Notes: a model not told the origin generated them from the letters alone. A stretch of 49,353 nucleotides of DNA from Gammaproteobacteria bacterium (GCA_028293805.1 JAQGOC010000380.1:1-49353); one strand, 5' to 3'. Shown: positions 17,270 to 26,581, counted from the first letter of the stretch. A program made the numbers and translations.

Positions 17270-20200
17270 ATGCAAAACGTGACCGGCTGGCAGTTCTGGA
17301 TCGATCGGGGAGGCACTTTCACGGACGTGATCGGCCTCTCGCCTGGCGGGGAGCTGCATATCCGCAAGCTGCTATCGGCCCAACCCGGTACCGCCGGCAG
17401 CGCGGATCCGGGAATTCGGGGGATTCGGGACATCCTGGGCTCAAGTGCGGAGGCGGTGCGGCTGCGCCGCATCGACGCCGTGAAAGTAGGCACGACGGTA
17501 GCGACGAACGCCCTGCTCGAGCGCAAGGGGGAGCCGGTGCTGCTGGTCACGACGGCGGGCTTCGGCGATGGCCTGCGCATTGGTTATCAGAACCGGCCCG
17601 ATCTGTTCGCGCAGCACATTGTGCTGCCCGACCGGCTCTATCCTGCAGTGATCGAGGCGCACGAGCGCATTGACTCCGCAGGTACGGTGCTCACGCCTCT
17701 GGATTCGCGACGATTGCGCACTGATCTGGAGCGCGCGCGCGGAGCGGGCTTGCGATCCGTTGCGATCATTTTCCTGCACGGCTGGCGGCACCAGCAGCAC
17801 GAGCGCGAGGCCGCTCATCTCGCGCGCGAGCTGGGCTTCGACGAGGTCTCGGTTTCCCATGAGCTGTCGCCCTTAGTGCGCTACGTCGCGCGGGGTGACA
17901 CCACCGTGCTGAATGCGTATCTCGCCCCGCCCCTGAAGCGCTACGTCGGCGGACTGCAACGAGAGCTCCACAGCCTCGACGCGCACTGTCGCCTCGAGCT
18001 CATGCAGAGTAACGGCGGCCTGGCGGCCGTCGAGAACTTTCATGCCGTCTCGAGCGTGCTGTCGGGACCGGCCGGCGGGCTCATTGGCATGGCTTGGATC
18101 GGGCGCCGTCTTGGGCTGCCGCGGCTCATCGGATTCGACATGGGGGGCACTTCGACCGACGTCTCGCTGGTCGATGGGGAGCTGCCCCGGCGTTTCGAGC
18201 ACGTCATCGCTGGCGTTCGACTGCTTCAACCCATGCTCGATGTACACACCATCGCGGCCGGCGGCGGATCTCTAGTGAGCTTTTCCGACGGACGCTTCGG
18301 AGTGGGGCCGGCTTCCGCGGGGGCGGAGCCCGGCCCGGCCTGCTACGGCCGGGCCGGGCCTCTGACCCTGACCGACGTGCAGGTGCTGCTCGGCCGACTG
18401 CGGCCTGATACTTTGCCGGCGGTTTTCGGACGCGACGGGAAAACGCCTATCGACGCAAGCGCCGTCGCCCGCGAATTCGCCGCCCTGGCAATACGGGTGC
18501 GCGCCGCGACCGGGGAGGAGCCAACGCCCGAAGCCCTTGCGGAAGCGTTCCTCGAGGTGGGTGTCGAGTCCATGGCAAACGCCATTCGTCAGGTCTCTAC
18601 CCGACAGGGGCTCGACGCCGGCGAGTTCACGCTGTTCTGCTTCGGAGGCGCCGCCGGCCAGCACGCCTGCCGCGTGGCACGCGCCGCCGGCATGCACCGA
18701 ATCCTCGTGCATCCGCTTGCCAGCGTGCTATCCGCTTTCGGCATTGGAGTGGCGGACCGTCTCGCCCTGCGCCGGGCCAGTCTGCAACTGCCGCTGACCG
18801 AGAGCGCCCTCGTCGATGCACGCACGCGCCTGGTGGAGTTGGAAACATTTGCCCGCGCCGAGCTTGCTGCGTTCGGCGACGATCCAGACGCCATACAGGT
18901 TGAACACGTCCTCGAGCTCAGGGCGGGTGACAGCGAAACGAGCCTCGCGGTTCCGGCGGTCTTGCTGGAGGAAGTGCGGTCGACGTTCTTTGCCGCGCAT
19001 CTGCGGCGCTTCGGATTTGCGGCGCACGCACTCGACGTAGTGATCGAAGCTGTGCGTGTCGAAGCCCGAATGGCGTCGGTGGATGCGAGGACTCTGCGCT
19101 TGCCGGAGGCTGTGCCGGAGGAGAATTTTCCCACAACGGCCCGCGCCTGGTTTGGGTCCTGGGCTGATGTGCCGCTGCTGCCGAGTAGAGCTCTCACCGG
19201 CGAAATATCCGGCCCAGCGCTCATCGTGGACCCGCACTCGACGCTCGTGCTGGAGCCTGGCTGGCGCGCACACCGTCTAAACGGCGGGGAGATTCTGTTG
19301 GAAACCGATCCAACTCCCGATTCTGCTGCGACCGCCTCCGGGGGCGCCGCAACCACGGACCAACGCTCTCCACTCTCGCCAACTCAGCCCGCACGCCCCG
19401 ATCCCATCCCGAGCGCTGCAATCGAGAGCGAACGTCGACCGGTGACGGCGGCACAGCCCGCACGCCTGGAAATCTTCAACAATCTCTTTATGCATATCGC
19501 CGAGCAGATGGGCGAGGTGCTGAAAGCGACCGCGCAGTCAGTCAACATCAAGGAGCGGCTCGATTACTCCTGTGCGCTATTCGACGCTGCGGGAGGTCTC
19601 GTGGCGAACGCCCCCCACATGCCCGTTCATCTGGGCTCCATGGGCGCAAGCGTGCGCGCCGTGATCGACGCACAGTGTGGACGGATGCGTTCGGGAGACT
19701 CATGGCTGCTGAATAGCCCCTATCATGGGGGCACTCATCTGCCGGACATGACGGTCGTGACGCCGGTGTTCCTGGAGTCATCCGGCACTTCGAGCGAACC
19801 CTCGCGCCATACTTCGAGCGGTATTTCGCAGCCCGACTTCTTTGTGGCTTCACGCGCCCACCATGCCGATATCGGTGGCACGACGCCGGGTTCGATGCCT
19901 CCCTTCAGCCGCACCATCGAGGAGGAAGGCGTTCTCTTCGAGCTTTTTCCTCTCGTGACGGGGAACGAACTGCGTGAGCGCGAGCTGCGTGACGCTCTGG
20001 CCGGAGCGCGCTATCCCGCGCGCCGGCCAGACCAGAATGTCGCGGATCTTCGCGCCCAACTTGCTGCCAACGCGCGAGGCATCGCTGAAATCGAGCGCGC
20101 GGTGCAACGGCATGGCCTGGATACCGTGCGCACTTACATGCGTCATGTGCAAGACAACGCCGCCGCCTGCATGAAGGAGGCCATCGAACGGTTGCGTCCC

Positions 20201-21016
20201 GGCGTATTCCGCTATGAGATGGACAACGCAGCGGTAATCGCAGTGCGTGTGGAAATCGATCGCGTCACCCGACGGGTGCACGTCGATTTCACGGGCACAT
20301 CCGCGCAGGACGCACATAACTTCAACGCGCCGCGCGCTGTTTGCATCGCGGCCGTGCTGTATGTCTTCCGCACTCTGATCGACAGACCGATTCCGCTCAA
20401 CGAGGGTTGCCTCGAGCCGCTCGACATCACCATACCGCGCGGCTCGATGCTCGATCCGGTGTCTCCGGCCGCCGTCGCCGCGGGCAATGTGGAAACTTCC
20501 CAATGCATCGTGGATGCACTGTACGGCGCACTCGGGGTGCTCGCCGCATCGCAAGGCACGATGAACAATCTCACTTTCGGCGACGACCGGCTGCAGTATT
20601 ACGAGACGATCGCCGGCGGCTCGGGAGCCGGGCCGCAGTTCGATGGCTGCGACGCCGTGCAGACTCACATGACCAACTCGAGGCTCACGGACCCTGAAAT
20701 TCTCGAAGCCAAATTCCCCGTGCTGCTGCGGGAGTTCGCGCTGCGCCGCGGATCGGGCGGAGCTGGAAGACATCACGGCGGCGATGGGGTCGTGCGGCGG
20801 CTGGAGTTTCGTGCCACGCTTTCGGGCGCGCTCCTCGCGAATCATCGGCGCATCGCACCGTTCGGTCTGGAAGGCGGGCAGGCGGGCCAGGTGGGCGCCG
20901 CGAGCCTGCGGCGCGTGTCGGGGGAAGTGGAGGAAATCGGTGCCACGGCGAGTTTCGACATCACGCCGGGCGACGAGTTGACGATTCTGACGCCGGGCGG
21001 CGGCGGGTTCGGTTAG
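17270..21016 (+). CDS. Fused hydantoinase A/B, 5-oxoprolinase type
   Basis: Protein of about 1,248 residues joining HyuA (about 1-700) and HyuB (about 745-1248), the layout of ATP-dependent 5-oxoprolinase (OplAH), which opens 5-oxoproline to glutamate. HyuA marks: FWIDRGGTFTDVIG at the N-terminus, KVGTTVATNALLERKG, a second nucleotide segment GFDMGGTSTDVSL and GGSL. HyuB marks: KERLDYSCALFD, PYHGGTHLPDMT, HHADIGGTTPGSMPP and GGGSGAGPQFDG-like glycine loops. The two halves are joined by a Pro/Ala/Thr-rich linker (about 690-745). Start uncertain: ATGs at 17228 and 17237 are also in frame; 17270 gives the usual family N-terminus. Confidence 0.88.
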   Translation: MQNVTGWQFWIDRGGTFTDVIGLSPGGELHIRKLLSAQPGTAGSADPGIRGIRDILGSSAEAVRLRRIDAVKVGTTVATNALLERKGEPVLLVTTAGFGDGLRIGYQNRPDLFAQHIVLPDRLYPAVIEAHERIDSAGTVLTPLDSRRLRTDLERARGAGLRSVAIIFLHGWRHQQHEREAAHLARELGFDEVSVSHELSPLVRYVARGDTTVLNAYLAPPLKRYVGGLQRELHSLDAHCRLELMQSNGGLAAVENFHAVSSVLSGPAGGLIGMAWIGRRLGLPRLIGFDMGGTSTDVSLVDGELPRRFEHVIAGVRLLQPMLDVHTIAAGGGSLVSFSDGRFGVGPASAGAEPGPACYGRAGPLTLTDVQVLLGRLRPDTLPAVFGRDGKTPIDASAVAREFAALAIRVRAATGEEPTPEALAEAFLEVGVESMANAIRQVSTRQGLDAGEFTLFCFGGAAGQHACRVARAAGMHRILVHPLASVLSAFGIGVADRLALRRASLQLPLTESALVDARTRLVELETFARAELAAFGDDPDAIQVEHVLELRAGDSETSLAVPAVLLEEVRSTFFAAHLRRFGFAAHALDVVIEAVRVEARMASVDARTLRLPEAVPEENFPTTARAWFGSWADVPLLPSRALTGEISGPALIVDPHSTLVLEPGWRAHRLNGGEILLETDPTPDSAATASGGAATTDQRSPLSPTQPARPDPIPSAAIESERRPVTAAQPARLEIFNNLFMHIAEQMGEVLKATAQSVNIKERLDYSCALFDAAGGLVANAPHMPVHLGSMGASVRAVIDAQCGRMRSGDSWLLNSPYHGGTHLPDMTVVTPVFLESSGTSSEPSRHTSSGISQPDFFVASRAHHADIGGTTPGSMPPFSRTIEEEGVLFELFPLVTGNELRERELRDALAGARYPARRPDQNVADLRAQLAANARGIAEIERAVQRHGLDTVRTYMRHVQDNAAACMKEAIERLRPGVFRYEMDNAAVIAVRVEIDRVTRRVHVDFTGTSAQDAHNFNAPRAVCIAAVLYVFRTLIDRPIPLNEGCLEPLDITIPRGSMLDPVSPAAVAAGNVETSQCIVDALYGALGVLAASQGTMNNLTFGDDRLQYYETIAGGSGAGPQFDGCDAVQTHMTNSRLTDPEILEAKFPVLLREFALRRGSGGAGRHHGGDGVVRRLEFRATLSGALLANHRRIAPFGLEGGQAGQVGAASLRRVSGEVEEIGATASFDITPGDELTILTPGGGGFG

Positions 21017-21106
21017 GGATTGTCCATGGGCCGGCCGCCGTCGATCCGCACGAACACCGCCCCGATCCCGGCCTGCGGGCACTCGCGCAAGCCGATCGCC
21101 TACAGT

Positions 21107-22732
21107 CTAGCCCCGCAGTATCGAGGTTTCGATTTCCCACTCGACCCGGTGCTTCGAGGTCGTCGCACGGTTCACCGACACGGGGCGGACGCGGCTCGCG
21201 CCTGCCTGGTGAGTCACCAGCCAGGTATCGAACTCGCCGGGTTTGCTCGTGGCGAACCCGAATAGCAAATTGAACTTACCCTCGGCGACTGTCTGCGTTC
21301 TGTTGACGCGCTCGTCGCCGATGACGAAATGACTCTCGTCGGGAGAAGTTCCGACGAAAGCTCCCTGTTCCGCCAGTGCGTCGAGAAAACCTTCCGCCGA
21401 CGCCCGGGCTCGCTCCCAGGTGGCAGGACCGTTGTGCTCCAGAACCACCCAACGGGTGCCTTGCTCGATGCTGGCGGCGACGAATAAAGCGAGCCGGCGC
21501 GCGGACAGGTACTTCCAGTCCGAGATCCCGCAGCCCCCGGCTGCGAGGGTGCGTGGGGTAATGGCAGTCCGCACGCTCGAACGTATTGAAACCAGGGTGT
21601 TCACACCGGCCTGTGCCAAGCGCAGCCGATCCGAGTCCGACACGGCCACCGCGGGACGCAACCCGGGTCGCAGGATCGACTCCTCACTTTCGGCAGCCGC
21701 CCACACCGGCCATGTCTCATCGGAGCGAGCGATTGTGCCGGCGGCCGCTCCACAGGAGGCGAACGTCTCGATCCGGCCCCTGAGCCGGTCGAATGCCTGC
21801 ACCCGCGGAAAAAACATCACGGCGCTGTCGCTGCGAAATGGCCAGATGCGCAACGAGTCGAGGGCCGTCCGCGCGGAAAGCCACGCGGAGGGCGGATCGA
21901 CGAGCAGCATCGCCTGCCGATCGCGGCAGAACTTCGCAGCGACCAGCAGAGTGCTCAAGCCCACGTCGTTGTCGCGGGTGAGCGGCGGAATGCACAGCAT
22001 GTTGAAACGGGCAGCGCCCTTGAGCGCGAACATCCCGGTGCCCTCGATCGCCGAGCCGATGACGTCGTAATCGGTGAGGGGGCCGCCGTCATCACCATCC
22101 GGATTGGACACGGAATAGCCGATCGCGGCGCCATGCGCGGAGCGATCGGGACGGTCCGTGGGGACCGGTCCGGTGACGCGGACGAGGCGCGACTCGAGCA
22201 GAACGTCGATGACGAACCGCCCCGAGTCCGGGTTCACCGAAACGCGTCGAAAGATTTCCTGGTCTTCGATGAGCTCGGAGGCGGCGGAGCGCACTCGTTG
22301 CACGACGAGATTGAAGCGATCCGGCTCGTCACCGATGCCATCGTAGTCGACCGAGGCGCGCAGGTATTCGCGCGAACCCGGATTCAAGGCGATGAGGCGC
22401 AGGGCAGCGCCAGCTGCGGGCAGCGTCAGGGTCGGTGGACGGGCGCCGTTGACGACGCGGACGACGACGGCCTTGCGGCCACCGTTCTCGAAAAATTGTT
22501 CGAGCGCGTAGGAGAGCGAGGCCGGCTGCCACAGGCCGCCGAAGATTTGTTGGAACTCCGCGAAGCTTGCGACCGGCACCGCGTGGTTGACCGGCCCCTT
22601 GAGGGCGCGGCCGACAAACGCGGCAATTCCGGTGGGCACGCGCTCAATGGCGTGTTCGGTTGTGCGGCTTTGTTCGAGTTCTACACCGGACGCGCGGCTA
22701 TCAGCCACTTCAAAGCCTCTTGGGATCCCCAC
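21107..22732 (-). CDS. Phage-type contractile tail sheath protein (orphan)
   Basis: Protein of 541 residues. The N-terminal part has the sheath signature GIAAFVGRALKGPVNHAVPV, then FxxFQQIFGG and SLSYALEQFFENGGRKAVVV. The C-terminal domain carries SDWKYLSARRLALFVAASI, then RWVVLEHNGPATWERAR and FLDALAEQGAFVGTSPDES, all hallmarks of contractile sheaths. About 28 residues (ending EWEIETSILRG) extend past the usual sheath end. Sheaths normally polymerise around a tail tube, but no tube, baseplate, terminator or spike gene is in the window. The start is a GTG with no ribosome-binding site. The gene is intact, 119 bp after a 53-residue ORF and convergent with the hydantoinase. Confidence 0.82.
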   Translation of the reverse strand: MGIPRGFEVADSRASGVELEQSRTTEHAIERVPTGIAAFVGRALKGPVNHAVPVASFAEFQQIFGGLWQPASLSYALEQFFENGGRKAVVVRVVNGARPPTLTLPAAGAALRLIALNPGSREYLRASVDYDGIGDEPDRFNLVVQRVRSAASELIEDQEIFRRVSVNPDSGRFVIDVLLESRLVRVTGPVPTDRPDRSAHGAAIGYSVSNPDGDDGGPLTDYDVIGSAIEGTGMFALKGAARFNMLCIPPLTRDNDVGLSTLLVAAKFCRDRQAMLLVDPPSAWLSARTALDSLRIWPFRSDSAVMFFPRVQAFDRLRGRIETFASCGAAAGTIARSDETWPVWAAAESEESILRPGLRPAVAVSDSDRLRLAQAGVNTLVSIRSSVRTAITPRTLAAGGCGISDWKYLSARRLALFVAASIEQGTRWVVLEHNGPATWERARASAEGFLDALAEQGAFVGTSPDESHFVIGDERVNRTQTVAEGKFNLLFGFATSKPGEFDTWLVTHQAGASRVRPVSVNRATTSKHRVEWEIETSILRG

Positions 22733-22748
22733 CCAGTGAGCCGGCGCG

Positions 22749-22757
22749 ACTCTAGCA
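22749..22757 (-). promoter_or_regulatory. Possible extended -10 promoter for the sheath gene
   Basis: Read on the minus strand this is TGCTAGAGT, a fair extended -10 element. Transcription would begin about ten bases before the GTG of the sheath gene, giving a very short leader, which fits the absence of a ribosome-binding site. No -35 match is seen. Confidence 0.25.
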
Positions 22758-22851
22758 CAGGTGCATCGGATGGTCGTCTCTAATTGGCGACGGGGGCAGC
22801 CTCACTCCGGTTGATGTCCACCGCGTGGCGACTCAATAACAAGGCTTCGCT

Positions 22852-23013
22852 TCAGTGGCGGACGGCGCGCGCCTCCCGCTCGGGCTGCTGCTCAGTGCGT
22901 GGCCGGGTTTCCCCAACGCGCTTCGCTTCTTCTTCGCGGGCATGCTCGAGATCCTCCCGCTTACGGGCGATCTCGGCGAGCATGATTTGCAGCCATTCCG
23001 ACAACGCGGCCAT
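22852..23013 (-). CDS. Small charged alpha-helical protein, 53 residues
   Basis: An unbroken 54-codon frame begins with the ATG at 23013, 26 bp after the L,D-transpeptidase stop on the same strand. AGGGA lies about ten bases upstream. The product begins MAALSEWLQIMLAEIARK, an amphipathic helix, and continues with a Glu/Arg-rich, probably coiled-coil stretch. Codon third positions are GC-rich like neighbouring genes, which supports real coding. I do not recognise a family. It lies between the L,D-transpeptidase and the sheath gene. Confidence 0.5.
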   Translation of the reverse strand: MAALSEWLQIMLAEIARKREDLEHAREEEAKRVGETRPRTEQQPEREARAVRH

Positions 23014-23039
23014 CGTTCGATATCCCTGAGAGTAAAGGT

Positions 23040-24359
23040 CTAGTTGGCGGACGGGGCCTGCGAGCCTGCCGGAGACAGGGCAATCGGTCCCGCCGGACGT
23101 GGCTTCGCCGGCGCCGAGCTCGTGGGAGGCGCAGTCGGTGCACCGCCAGCAGGCACCGCCGCAGGCGTTGTGCTCGCCGGGGCGGGAGCACCTGACGCTC
23201 CATTACCGCCGGGCTCGATCTCAGAGATCATCTGCTGGAAGGTTCCCTCATCCATGGGGAGATCGCTCTTGCCATCCCAGGTGGATCCGTCCGGCACTCG
23301 ATTCTGCACCTTCGATGCGGACGCGAGGACTTGCTCCACGCTGCCGTCGGTCAGAGAGATCGGCACCGGTACGCCACGCGGGGAGCGCGCAAGCGTCGAG
23401 ACCAGATCCCAATTCACCTGTTCATTGTGAGTTTTCAGCTGTTTCTGCAGGGTCGCGGCGAAGGACTTGCTCAGAAGCTTGCGCGAGGCCTTCTTCCAGT
23501 CGCGGCTGTCGTCCTCCAGGACGTCGAAGGCCTGCATGTAGAGCTGTCCCTGATGCCAGCCGAATACGAACGGTTGGTTGACTACGCGCACCTGCGTGCC
23601 GACCGGTACGGTCTCATACAGTTGTGCGATGTCCTCGGGATACAGGCGGATGCAGCCGTGACTCGAGCGCAGGCCCACTCCGGCGGGCTTGTTGGTGCCG
23701 TGGATGAGATAGCTGGGCCACTGCAGATAGAACGCAAATTTCCCCAATGGATTGTCGGGCCCGGGGCCGATCACCCGCTCGAGCTCTTCGCCGTTCTCGC
23801 GATGCTCCTTGATCACCGAGACCGGCACCCGCCACGTCGGATCCGCCTGGCGCCGGACGATCTTCGTGACGCCTTCCGGTGTGGACCAGCCCACCTTGCC
23901 GATGCCGATCGGATGGGTCAGCACGACCTGCGGCTGGCCGGACTTGTGCGCCGGGAAATAAAACAGGCGCATTGCCGCGATGTTGATGACGACGCCGGTG
24001 CGGGGCGCGTTGGGAATGATGAACTGCGTCGGCACGACGATCGGTTTGCCTGCGCCGGGCAACCAGGGGTCGACCTTGGGATTGGCGCGGAGGATTTCCT
24101 CGTAACCCACATTGAAACGGCGGGCGATGTCCGTGAGCGTGTCTTCTTTCGAACTCGTGACGACTTGCACGACGCCCACCACGTCCTCGTCGGGGGCGAC
24201 CTCGAATCGCTCCGTCGCCACCGGCGCGGGCTCGGCGGGCGCCGCGGGGGGCGGTGGCGGCGGCGGTTCCGGGCGCTTCGTGGGATGCAGGAGGGAGCAC
24301 GCTGCCAAGGCAGCACACAGGCATGCCGCTACCGCGGCTCGGATCGGCGAGATCTTCAT
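23040..24359 (-). CDS. Lipoprotein L,D-transpeptidase (YkuD) with LysM-like domain
   Basis: Protein of 439 residues. An N-terminal lipobox LAAC (Cys near residue 21) and a Pro-rich linker are followed by a LysM-like segment (DTLTDIARRFNVGYEEILRAN, about 72-95) and the YkuD catalytic domain (about 122-262). The active-site motif is HGTN...SSHGCIRL near 218-240, containing the catalytic His and Cys. It resembles ErfK/YbiS/YnhG enzymes, which make 3-3 peptidoglycan cross-links or attach Braun lipoprotein. The C-terminal 60 residues are Pro/Ala-rich and low-complexity. It is 55 bp after the TPM gene. Confidence 0.9.
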   Translation of the reverse strand: MKISPIRAAVAACLCAALAACSLLHPTKRPEPPPPPPPAAPAEPAPVATERFEVAPDEDVVGVVQVVTSSKEDTLTDIARRFNVGYEEILRANPKVDPWLPGAGKPIVVPTQFIIPNAPRTGVVINIAAMRLFYFPAHKSGQPQVVLTHPIGIGKVGWSTPEGVTKIVRRQADPTWRVPVSVIKEHRENGEELERVIGPGPDNPLGKFAFYLQWPSYLIHGTNKPAGVGLRSSHGCIRLYPEDIAQLYETVPVGTQVRVVNQPFVFGWHQGQLYMQAFDVLEDDSRDWKKASRKLLSKSFAATLQKQLKTHNEQVNWDLVSTLARSPRGVPVPISLTDGSVEQVLASASKVQNRVPDGSTWDGKSDLPMDEGTFQQMISEIEPGGNGASGAPAPASTTPAAVPAGGAPTAPPTSSAPAKPRPAGPIALSPAGSQAPSAN

Positions 24360-24414
24360 GATGCAGGAATTATGACATTGTCAGGGTCTGCGTGAGCAGA
24401 CTGTCGGTGTTCCG

Positions 24415-24912
24415 CTACAGCAGAACCGGCTGGTTCGGAAGCTCGTCCGTACCGGCAAGCCCAGCGGGAAAATGACGTGCGATCAGCCGGCCCACGCCAT
24501 GGATTCCGGCGATGGAGCCCTCGCAGTAGCGCCGCTCGCGATAGTGCAGCTCCATCTGGTGGCAGACCTCATCCCATTCGGACTGCGCGACTGCTGCCGA
24601 AATTCCCCGGTCCGCGACTATTTCGACTGCGCGGTCAGCCATGAGCACATAGATGAGCACGCCGTTGTTATGGGCCGTATCCCAGACGCCGAGCTGCCCG
24701 AAGAGTTGCGCGGCCCGATGCCTCGACGGCAGATCGTGCCAGGCATCCGGAAGCTCGAGGGCCGTTTCGATCACGAAGCGGATCTCCCCGGCATGCCGGG
24801 ATTCCACTTCGCGGATCGTCGCCTCGATGGCGTCGCAGACCTGCGGCGTGAAGTAACGGCGAGTGGCCAGACGCGTGGCGAAAAGATGGCGCGCAAGACG
24901 GATGGGCTTCAT
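24415..24912 (-). CDS. TPM-domain protein (short form)
   Basis: Protein of 165 residues with a TPM domain: conserved AGEIRFVIETAL, LFGQLGVWDTAHNNGVLIYVLMADRAVEIVADRGI and an acidic/His C-terminal segment. There is no signal peptide or glycine-rich tail, unlike the neighbouring long form. TPM domains have been linked to acid phosphatase activity in plants and to membrane-protein turnover or stress in bacteria, but the bacterial role is unclear. Its ATG is three bases after the stop of the longer TPM gene, so translation is probably coupled. Confidence 0.82.
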   Translation of the reverse strand: MKPIRLARHLFATRLATRRYFTPQVCDAIEATIREVESRHAGEIRFVIETALELPDAWHDLPSRHRAAQLFGQLGVWDTAHNNGVLIYVLMADRAVEIVADRGISAAVAQSEWDEVCHQMELHYRERRYCEGSIAGIHGVGRLIARHFPAGLAGTDELPNQPVLL

Positions 24913-24915
24913 GTG

Positions 24916-25815
24916 CTACCAGCGCCCGGACGCGCCGCCGCCGCCTCCACCACCACCCCCGCCGCTGAAGCCTCCCCCTCCGCCACCAAAACCTCCGCCA
25001 CCAAAACCACCGCCAAAGCCTCCCCCGCCCCAACCGCCGGAACGCGGATAGCTCGACCAGCCGCGCCCGCCGGACAGGCCCGACAGTAGCGAAAACACGA
25101 ACGCCCCGACTCCGGCCAAAGCCGCGAGAAGCAGCGCGTAGCCGGCAAGCCAGACGATGACGCCTGCGCCGGCGGCCGTGGCAAGGGATCCGAGAGTGCG
25201 GCCGAGGATCGACTGAAGCACGATCGATCCAATGAACACCGCGAAGAACAACATGGGGAACAGGCCGTGTCCGCCAGGCGAGCGTTCCTCCTGCCACCGA
25301 TGGTCCGGCGCCGGGAGCGGCTCCCCGTCGATCACGCGAATCATCTGATCGATGCCGGCGTTAATCCCACCATAGAAATCGCCCTGTTGGAGCAGTGGGG
25401 TGATCGTTTCCGCGATGATGCGCTTCGCGGTCGCATCGGTCAGCGCACCCTCGAGACCGTACCCCACCTCGATACGCAACGCATGATCGTCCTTCGCGAC
25501 GAGCAGCATCGCGCCATCATCCACTTTCTTGCGACCGACCCTCGTCTGCGTGAACACCTTGATGGAATACGCCTCCAGCGCTTCCGGACTCGTCGTGGGG
25601 ACAATGAGCACTACGAGCTGCGAGCCCTTGCGAGCCTCGAACGCAGCGAGCTTCTGTTCGAGCGCGGTCTGCTGTTCCGCAGTCAGCGTTCCGGTGAGGT
25701 CGGTGACACGTGCCTCGAGCTTAGGCGTGGGTTGCGGCGACTGCGCCAGCGCCGCCATGCACGCCCCCAGCAACCATAATGCGAACCCACAGAGGATGGC
25801 AGGGGCCGGCTTCAT
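24916..25815 (-). CDS. TPM-domain membrane protein, YgcG-like
   Basis: Protein of 299 residues: signal peptide (about 1-24), TPM domain (about 33-165, including VTDLTGTL, KVFTQTRVGRKKVDDGAMLLVAKDDHALRIEVGYG), two membrane helices (about 183-205 and 215-245) and a C-terminal tail of about 45 residues made almost entirely of Gly with Phe, Ser and Trp. This is the YgcG/DUF2207-like layout, anchored in the inner membrane with the TPM domain outside. lemA lies 112 bp upstream on the same strand; a LemA plus TPM pair is a common arrangement. The Gly tail gives a GGN codon repeat at 24925-25045. Confidence 0.85.
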   Translation of the reverse strand: MKPAPAILCGFALWLLGACMAALAQSPQPTPKLEARVTDLTGTLTAEQQTALEQKLAAFEARKGSQLVVLIVPTTSPEALEAYSIKVFTQTRVGRKKVDDGAMLLVAKDDHALRIEVGYGLEGALTDATAKRIIAETITPLLQQGDFYGGINAGIDQMIRVIDGEPLPAPDHRWQEERSPGGHGLFPMLFFAVFIGSIVLQSILGRTLGSLATAAGAGVIVWLAGYALLLAALAGVGAFVFSLLSGLSGGRGWSSYPRSGGWGGGGFGGGFGGGGFGGGGGGFSGGGGGGGGGGASGRW

Positions 25816-25927
25816 TCCTACTCACTCGTAAAGAGTTCGCGGCGCCGTACAAAGGCATTCGCGATGCCGGCACGTCCTGCGCGCCAGACGTCACGTGCGC
25901 GCAGGGCATGAGAAGAGCGGGACGTGA

Positions 25928-26581
25928 TCACTTCGCGGCAGGCTGTCCGGGCGCGGGTGGCGGGGGTGACGTAGGTGGTTGCCCCGGTCGAGTCGTATCG
26001 AAACTCACCGTCGGGGGTACGGCGATCGCCTGCTCGTTGGCCACCGTGAAGTTCGGCTTCACCTGGAAATCGAACATTTTCGCCGTCAGGTTGGTTGGGA
26101 ACGAGCGCACGGTCGTGTTGAAACTCCGCACCGAGTCGATGTAGCGATTGCGCGCGACAGTGATGCGGTTCTCGGTACCTTCGAGCTGCGCCTGCAGGTC
26201 GCGGAAGTTAGCGTCCGACTTGAGCTGCGGGTAGGCCTCCGTCACGACCATGAGATTCTTCAGTGCCTGGGTCAGCTCGCCCTGCACTGCCTGGAACTTG
26301 GCGAATGCGGCCGGGTCGTTGAGAACCTCCGGGGTGACCTGGATGGAGCCCGCCCTGGCACGCGCCTCGGTCACACCGATGAGCACCTGCTGCTCTTGCG
26401 CAGCGAACCCTTTGACCGTGTTGACGAGATTCGGAATCAGATCGGCGCGCCGCTGATACTGGTTCACGACCTCGGACCACGAGGCTTTGACGTTCTCATC
26501 CTGCTGCTGCAGAGAGTTGTAGCCGCAGCCGGAGAGGACCAGGACCGCCAGAGCCACGAAAGCAAGGGACCGTGCACGCAT
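25928..26581 (-). CDS. lemA: LemA-family lipoprotein
   Basis: Protein of 217 residues with lipobox VLSGC (Cys19), then GYNSLQQQDENVKASWSEVVNQYQRRADLIPNLVNTVKG, the diagnostic LemA helix. The rest forms the long helical bundle, and the ending is a Pro-rich tail (PPTSPPPPAPGQP). LemA proteins sit in the envelope with the domain facing outward; their precise role is unknown, though they commonly pair with TPM proteins. It is the first gene of a six-gene minus-strand run. Upstream lies the repeat-filled region 26700-27147. Confidence 0.9.
   Translation of the reverse strand: MRARSLAFVALAVLVLSGCGYNSLQQQDENVKASWSEVVNQYQRRADLIPNLVNTVKGFAAQEQQVLIGVTEARARAGSIQVTPEVLNDPAAFAKFQAVQGELTQALKNLMVVTEAYPQLKSDANFRDLQAQLEGTENRITVARNRYIDSVRSFNTTVRSFPTNLTAKMFDFQVKPNFTVANEQAIAVPPTVSFDTTRPGQPPTSPPPPAPGQPAAK

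Noticed and set aside
21017-23039. Prophage around the sheath gene
   Set aside because: No integrase, attachment repeats, capsid, tube or lysis gene, and the neighbours are chromosomal genes of similar composition.
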